DNA from: Taxillus chinensis
Lineage: Eukaryota; Streptophyta; Magnoliopsida; Santalales; Loranthaceae
Direction of reading: 5' to 3'
Length of the DNA: 64,000 bases
Assembly (NCBI GenBank): GCA_023512835.1
Contig: CM042091.1
Coordinates: forward strand, 46,586,284 to 46,650,283
Made by a program: the position numbers and the translations under genes. Positions 58,796 to 64,000 of the stretch are shown piece by piece; position 1 is the first letter of the stretch; every line of letters starts with the position of its first letter. The notes under the pieces are model-generated. The model ran no database searches. It was not told the origin of the DNA and saw only the letters and a program-made list of their open reading frames with translations.

Positions 58796-61282
58796 AGGTT
58801 AGGACAACACCCATGCTATAGTTCATATTAAGTGTTATTTATCAATCCCTAGACCCTTTGGGAATGAGCATGCATTTTCAAGGTAAAAGAAAATTGGGAC
58901 ATGACAATTTCACTTTATTAAATGAATTACATTTTCTAGGAGTCATGAACCTATTGTATGCCTAAGATAATTAGGGGATAAGTCAAAAGTTGAATTTTGA
59001 TATGAGAATGAAATATAAGAATACGTGTCACGAGAGTAGTCTATAATCCTAGCAAAAATCATGGTTGATCACAAATCGACAAATCGCAATGAGTTTGATC
59101 CTATTTCAATGAGTTGCGAGATTAGTTCATTGTTAGAGTTAGGCGCGTTGTCATTCACACGAAAACCGCTATGAATTACCTCAGGATGAATCATCATCAC
59201 ATAATGAGAGAATTATAAGAATAATCATACAAACCATGTAATTAGCAGTTGAAATTATCTTCCTTTTAGATTATTAATTTATATTGGACTATAAGAATAA
59301 TCATAGAAATTTACAATTAGATTGATATAGTCATATTCATTTTTCTAAGGTTTTCTTTATTTTATTTATCTTATCTTCCTTTTAAATTATTAATTTATCT
59401 TAACTATATTTACTTTGCATTGCAATGGGAGCATAAATAGGTTATAGCTTTTTAACCATGCTTCTATGAGATTGATCATGACTTATCCTTATTATAGTTT
59501 AGTTGGGAATTATAAATTTACTTTAATAGCGTGAGCATGAAAAAAATACTTCTCTTAACAAATTTGAATATAAAAGATATCACAATAATAAAGAGTAAGA
59601 GTTTCCTAATTCGAAAAGGTTGTATCTTTATAGAATAAAAAAAAGTAAGTAAAATTAAAGTTATTGTTGTTAGTCTTTCTATTGTAATAGGAGAATGAGA
59701 GATGTTTAAATATTGATATATATCTTATTGTTTTGAGTTATGTTAATCATTCATTGATTAACTGTAAACCAATAAAATTTGTTTTCTTATAAATAAATAC
59801 TTTGATTTAAATAGAAGTTGATTAATGAATTACTTTGTTTATCTTTCTCAAGTATATTTATTTTATTGCAAGAAAAGTTGAAGTATACTTTGTGCTTTGA
59901 AAATTTGAAGCGCGATCTATTTACCTCATTTACATCGCCTCTCTTCTCTAGACCTAACAAACGTACTCTTTTGTAATATAATACTTAAGTTGTATTATGA
60001 GGTCTTCTTCTTAACTAGTTCAGGTCTATTCATATTTAAACTCCCACTACAACATCACTTGAGTAAAATCACTTTATGAGATTATTCAAATATGTAAATT
60101 CCTAACCCATGCTCTTTGGTTGAATTAAACTTCATACTTGTTGAGCTTTTTGAGGGATATATCCTCCAATATATTTGCCACTCCTAGGATAGCTCTTTCA
60201 ACTTTATTGTTTGTTGCTAATCAATTACTGTAGTAATAACAATTATAACAAATTATAAAGTTGAGACCAACACAAATATTTGTATTTATTTTCATTTAAA
60301 TATTACAAATTTATAATCTATATAATTTGTGGGTTAGGTTTAGGGATGTCTTCCAGTCCATACAGTTTTGCATTAGCAACAATTCATTCAAATATGGATT
60401 GTTGTGATATAAGGACAATTTTGTAAAAATTACCCTTGATTTTTAACATGTTTTTTCAAAATTACCCTTCATTTCAATTTAAAATAGATTATTGCCAGGA
60501 AACTCTCTTGTTCTCCCAAAATTATCTTTACCAAGCAAAGGGTAATTTTTAACATAATTTTAAATTCTTTCATCTCTTTTTTACCTTTACCAAGCAAAGG
60601 ATACATTTTTCATACACCACTTGATTTTCATATTTACCAAGCACATGATTAATGATGCGATTAAAAAGTAAACACAAATTATAATAACTAATTAGTACAG
60701 TTAAAATGCAACGTGCTATTTTTTAAAACAATATCTTATCAAGTGTTCTTTATGTTTTATACTTCCCCTCTCCTTCTGGATTCGATGGATCTTTCTAGGC
60801 AGCTCCCACACCACTAAAAAATCTGGCTCAATGAACCCTAGCTCCACGGGTTGCCGAAACTCCGAATAATACCACTGCTTTTTGGGTTTCAATACCCTAC
60901 CAATAAACTTTTTTTTAAAGCTCAAACCTACTTTTTCTTTCTCTCATATATATATATAATATAATTTAAGAATAATGCTAAAAGCTATCCCAAAGTCTCA
61001 AGGGTGCAGAAACTTCTTAACTTTTTTTAAAAAACTTTTCACACTTATCTCCCAGCTATGCCAACACTGTTGAGGTTGACCAAATAAATAGCACGTATGA
61101 GTCGGTGCCTTATTATTATTATTATTATTATTATTATCTAGAAGGGCCGAAGGCATTTTAAATTAAAAATTGAAATTATAAATACCACACGGCATGAGGT
61201 GAGGAGACACGGGTACTAGGTAAGAACGATCAAGAGAAAGAAAAAGGGTGATTAGTAAACTTTGGGGGGTTTGAGATTGGAA
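58796..61282. other. Intergenic, no gene recognised
   Basis: AT-rich, with TA and (TTA)n microsatellites near 60,945 and 61,110. A minus frame at 60,716-60,925 (69 codons) has no recognisable domain. The MGST3 promoter must lie in the last few hundred bases, but no TATA box is convincing. Confidence 0.45.
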
Positions 61283-61566
61283 ATGGCCGGGGTAATTGAG
61301 GTGTTGCCTAGCGAGTACGGTTACGTGACCATAGTTCTCGTGCTCTACTGCTTCCTCAATTTCTATATGGGTGGGCAGGTCGGCCGTGCCCGTAGAAGGT
61401 TTGAAATCCCATCTCCTTGTATGTATTTGTGTCGCTTCTGGAGTTTTGAAATGAACGCTTTGCGTTTTTTTTTTTTATTTTTTTTGCAGGTACAACGTGC
61501 CATACCCAGCCCTCTACGCATCTGAATCTGAGAACAAGGATGCCAAAATCTTTAACTGCATCCAGG

Positions 61567-61609
<43 letters not shown>

Positions 61610-62148
61610 TTAGATATAGATATATTGATCTGTATCTCCCTATGTTTATGCACTAACTGTTTTTTCTTTAATAATAATAAAAACCCAGAACTCGCTGTGT
61701 TAGACTGAGTGAGTAATAGCTGCAGTAGAGATCAGATAATGGGTTTTTTAGAATAGAAGCTATATATGGTTTAATTTAGAAGAAGTTGTCGGTGCAGAGA
61801 GGGCACCAGAACTCGCTGGAATATATGCCCGTGTTCTTTTTGCTGATGTTGCTGGGAGGGATTCGCCATCCTGTTGCCTGCGCTGTATTTGGCTTGATTT
61901 ATGCCGTTTTTCGCTACTTTTATTTCACCGGCTATGCCACCGGCATCCCCGAAAAGCGTACTACTCTGGGGTATGCTACAAATACACAAATACTGTTTCT
62001 TAACATAGCATAGCTTGTTTTTTTGCTTGAGATCGACCCGTTTTTACATTGTTTTGTTTTGTCTCTATGCAGGAAGTATTCCTATATCGGACTTTTGGGG
62101 CTTCTCATCTGCACAATTTCGACTGCTACTGCCCTTCTTCTCAAGTGA
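61283..62148 (+). CDS. MGST3: Microsomal glutathione S-transferase 3-like (MAPEG family)
   Basis: Four exons: 61283-61398, 61490-61565, 61798-61970 and 62073-62148 (441 nt, 146 aa), all junctions GT-AG and in frame. MAPEG proteins are small membrane enzymes of the endoplasmic reticulum that use glutathione for peroxidase or transferase reactions. Four hydrophobic segments are visible (about residues 14-32, 72-88, 89-107 and 125-143). The conserved ESENKDAKIFNCIQRGHQN segment spans the exon 2/3 junction (R65, H67, N69), as in MGST3 relatives. The start is the ATG at 61283; an upstream TTG in frame is not a likely start. Exon 3 follows a microsatellite-bearing intron. Length matches the family (about 145-155 aa). 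The gene ends ...LLLK with TGA at 62146. Confidence 0.95.
61566..61612 (+). repeat. (CT)n(AT)n microsatellite at the MGST3 intron 2 donor
   Basis: The donor itself is GTCTCTCTC, so the repeat begins inside the 5' splice site. Confidence 0.9.
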
Positions 62149-62261
62149 GAGCAACTACTGCTGTTGTTGTAAGCAGGGTGTTGTGTGTTCTGCACTTTCG
62201 GACTCCATCCATTCCATTGTTCTTACCCCTTACCCGCTTCATGTTTCCATCTTCTTCTTCT

Positions 62262-62308
62262 TCTTCTTTTTTTTTTTTTTGAGAACTCAAACACCCCCCC
62301 CCCCCCCC
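62262..62308 (+). repeat. (TTC)n/T-run and C15 run
   Basis: A T-rich tract followed shortly by 15 C (62294-62308) in the region just downstream of MGST3. Confidence 0.9.
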
Positions 62309-62364
62309 TCAAATCAATCACCTTCTGTCTCCTCTGCCTTGTAGTCCCTTTCTTTGTTTATAGG

Positions 62365-62370
62365 AATAAA
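62365..62370 (+). terminator. Candidate poly(A) signal for MGST3
   Basis: AATAAA about 220 bp beyond the MGST3 stop codon, plausible as the 3' UTR end. Confidence 0.4.
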
Positions 62371-62520
62371 AAAAATTGCGCTTTGGCAATGAAAAAGTTT
62401 GTTTTAGTCGACATGACTTCTGTCTTTTGTACCAACAGCAGCAGTGACTTTCAATGGTAGGACTGGCTTGAACGTGAATTGGCATGAGATAGTTTATGAT
62501 TTAGAGAAATTTGTTGTTTG

Positions 62521-64000
62521 TGTACACATTCTCACAGGACACGGCACTTTCGCCAGATGTCCAGGAAAAACTTGTGCGAGAAAACCTTCTTGAAGGGATT
62601 TTCAAGATCAAACGGAGTGACCATTTATATTTGCTATGCCAGAGCTCTTGTGGAAGTTGATGCCACCTTAGACTTAGAGCTGGTTAGAATGGTTCGTATT
62701 TATCTACATAGTGGTCACTCTTTTATTCTACACACATTGTGTATGAGACTATCCTCACACGCACTGTACCATGGTTGGGCATTCCTCTAACAGTTGCAGG
62801 GTTGACTCTGAATACCTCTAAGCATGTAACCATGCAAGATGCCGTTGTTCTATCCACTTCTATCCCTGTGGCCAATACCTGTCCCGACTTTGCTCCTAAC
62901 ACACTCCCACCTGCATTTACTTCTCAGGCCAACCCTCCTATCTCTTCACCTGAACCTACTCATTCCTCAATCGAGGTAGCCAGAGCGCCAGCTAATTTTC
63001 CCTCAAACTCCAGCCTCAACTTATTCTCTTCTCTTCCTCCTGCCGTAGCTCCAAACCCTTATCATTGGGATGATCTTGAACATCCACTGGTTGTTGGAAC
63101 TTAACCTCGACACTGATCAACAAAAAGATTTTCCAGTGCTGTTGCATCCCTGTCATTAGGGAAGCACTTTTCACCCCTTGATAATGAGGGATTCGTGACT
63201 AAGTTCACTAAAAATCAGAGGATGAAAGGTGCAGGTGACTTGGTTGGGCAACCTGGTATGGCGAAGGGGCAAAGGAAAGGTACTCCTTTGTCTAACGTGG
63301 ATCAGGCCAAGGGAAAATATAAAGACAAAGGTAGATCCTTCCTCGTCTTTCATCTTGATTATTTCTTCATGCAAGGGGTTTTGCCTTGCGCATCGTAAGA
63401 TAAAAGGTCTCCTTCGAGAGAAGAATATAGATGTTATAGGTTTTCTTGAAACCAAGTTGCATCCTGACAGTGTCCTCACTTCTAAAGAAAAAGTTTGATC
63501 AATGGAGTTTCCTGCATAATTTTAAGGAACACCAAGCTGGGCACATGCTTGTGCTCTGGAGACCTGATCGTGTTGATCACTGCTTGTCTGACTCAGTGCA
63601 AAATCACTGGTTGTATTACATTGGTTTCTTTTGTGTATGGATTACACTCCATAGCAAATAGATGACTGGTGGAATAATCTTGATGCTTTCTCACTCTGTG
63701 TTTTAGCCATGGTTCACTGGGGGGATTTTAACTCTATGCTAGGGTTGGAGGACAAGTTGCATGGCACGACAGTGATTACTTTTGAAACCCGCAATTTTGG
63801 ATACTGTTGTAACTCCACCGAATTGTTCCCCCTGAAATCTTTTAAAGCTTTCATCACTTGGACAAATGGTTTTTTATGGAGCAAACTGGATCGAACCATC
63901 TGCAACCAGTATTGGTTGATTGTTTTGTGAGTTAGATGCTATAGGTAGTCATTCAGATCATACCTATCTTCTTGTCCAAACTAACCAAAACATCACATGA
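62521..64000 (+). mobile_element. Degenerate LINE (ORF1 end and endonuclease), runs off the right edge
   Basis: The plus strand encodes an ORF1-type segment (YARALVEVDA near 62,640, then a proline-rich tail to 63,104). After frame changes an APE-type endonuclease start follows, with FLETKLHPDSV near 63,440-63,480 and WGDFNSML near 63,715-63,735. Stops and frameshifts show it is dead. The reverse transcriptase would lie beyond 64,000. The left edge near 62,521 is uncertain. Confidence 0.8.

Noticed and set aside
1..64000. CRISPR arrays, operons, bacterial or organellar gene clusters
   Set aside because: No such repeats; genes have GT-AG introns and plant nuclear families throughout.
1..64000. 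tRNA or rRNA genes
   Set aside because: No cloverleaf with intact A and B boxes was seen; the only tRNA-like words are retroelement primer sites and a SINE-like piece.

Overview
This window is nuclear DNA of a flowering plant, most likely a woody eudicot. It carries four protein-coding genes with plant-type exon-intron structure. They lie in AT-rich, transposon-laden DNA: nested LTR retrotransposons, solo LTRs, a Ty1/copia remnant, LINE fragments, a decayed hAT transposase and many MITE-like foldbacks. I see no operons, CRISPR arrays, rRNA or convincing tRNA genes. The exact species cannot be fixed from sequence alone.

Layout: (1) 1-2.5 kb has no recognised gene. (2) 2,499-4,088 (-) is a PAP29-type purple acid phosphatase in three exons, with an apparent one-base frameshift in a G-run of exon 2. 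(3) 5.3-18.6 kb is a Russian doll of retroelements. A chromovirus-like solo LTR (5,289-6,180 plus 17,812-18,613) is split by an 11.6-kb gag-only Ty3/gypsy element in minus orientation (6,181-17,806, target duplication GATAT). The gag of that element is in turn split by another solo LTR (13,891-15,216, target duplication CCCGG). (4) 18.6-25.2 kb holds fragments of LTR elements, a TRIM-like relic and (TAA)n-rich DNA. (5) 25,312-28,765 (-) is a complete four-exon TCF25/Rqc1-type gene (636 aa). (6) 28.9-35.7 kb, between the divergent TCF25 and CTNNBL1 genes, holds a foldback element, a GGGC-rich MITE, a 2.94-kb solo LTR (target duplication CAAAT) and an inverted pair of AT-rich elements. (7) 35,845-55,055 (+) is the beta-catenin-like protein 1 gene (CTNNBL1, 550 aa, eight exons). 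Its introns hold a diverged tandem repeat, LINE pieces, an antisense hAT transposase relic, a copia relic with two DNA-type elements nested in it, and a SINE-like piece. Intron 1 must use a GC donor. (8) 61,283-62,148 (+) is a complete four-exon MGST3-type MAPEG gene (146 aa). (9) 62.5-64 kb is a degenerate LINE running off the right edge.

The four genes are housekeeping-type and not an obvious pathway: a secreted or vacuolar phosphoesterase-like protein, a ribosome-quality-control factor, a spliceosome-associated armadillo protein and a membrane glutathione-dependent enzyme. All splice junctions given here were read by eye. They restore open frames exactly for TCF25 (1,911 nt), CTNNBL1 (1,653 nt) and MGST3 (441 nt). 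I did not find a clearly new biological system. The most interesting points are the paired identical 12-mers at two CTNNBL1 donors used in different registers, the PAP29 frameshift, the inverted elements beside the promoters, and the layered transposon history that can be read from target duplications.
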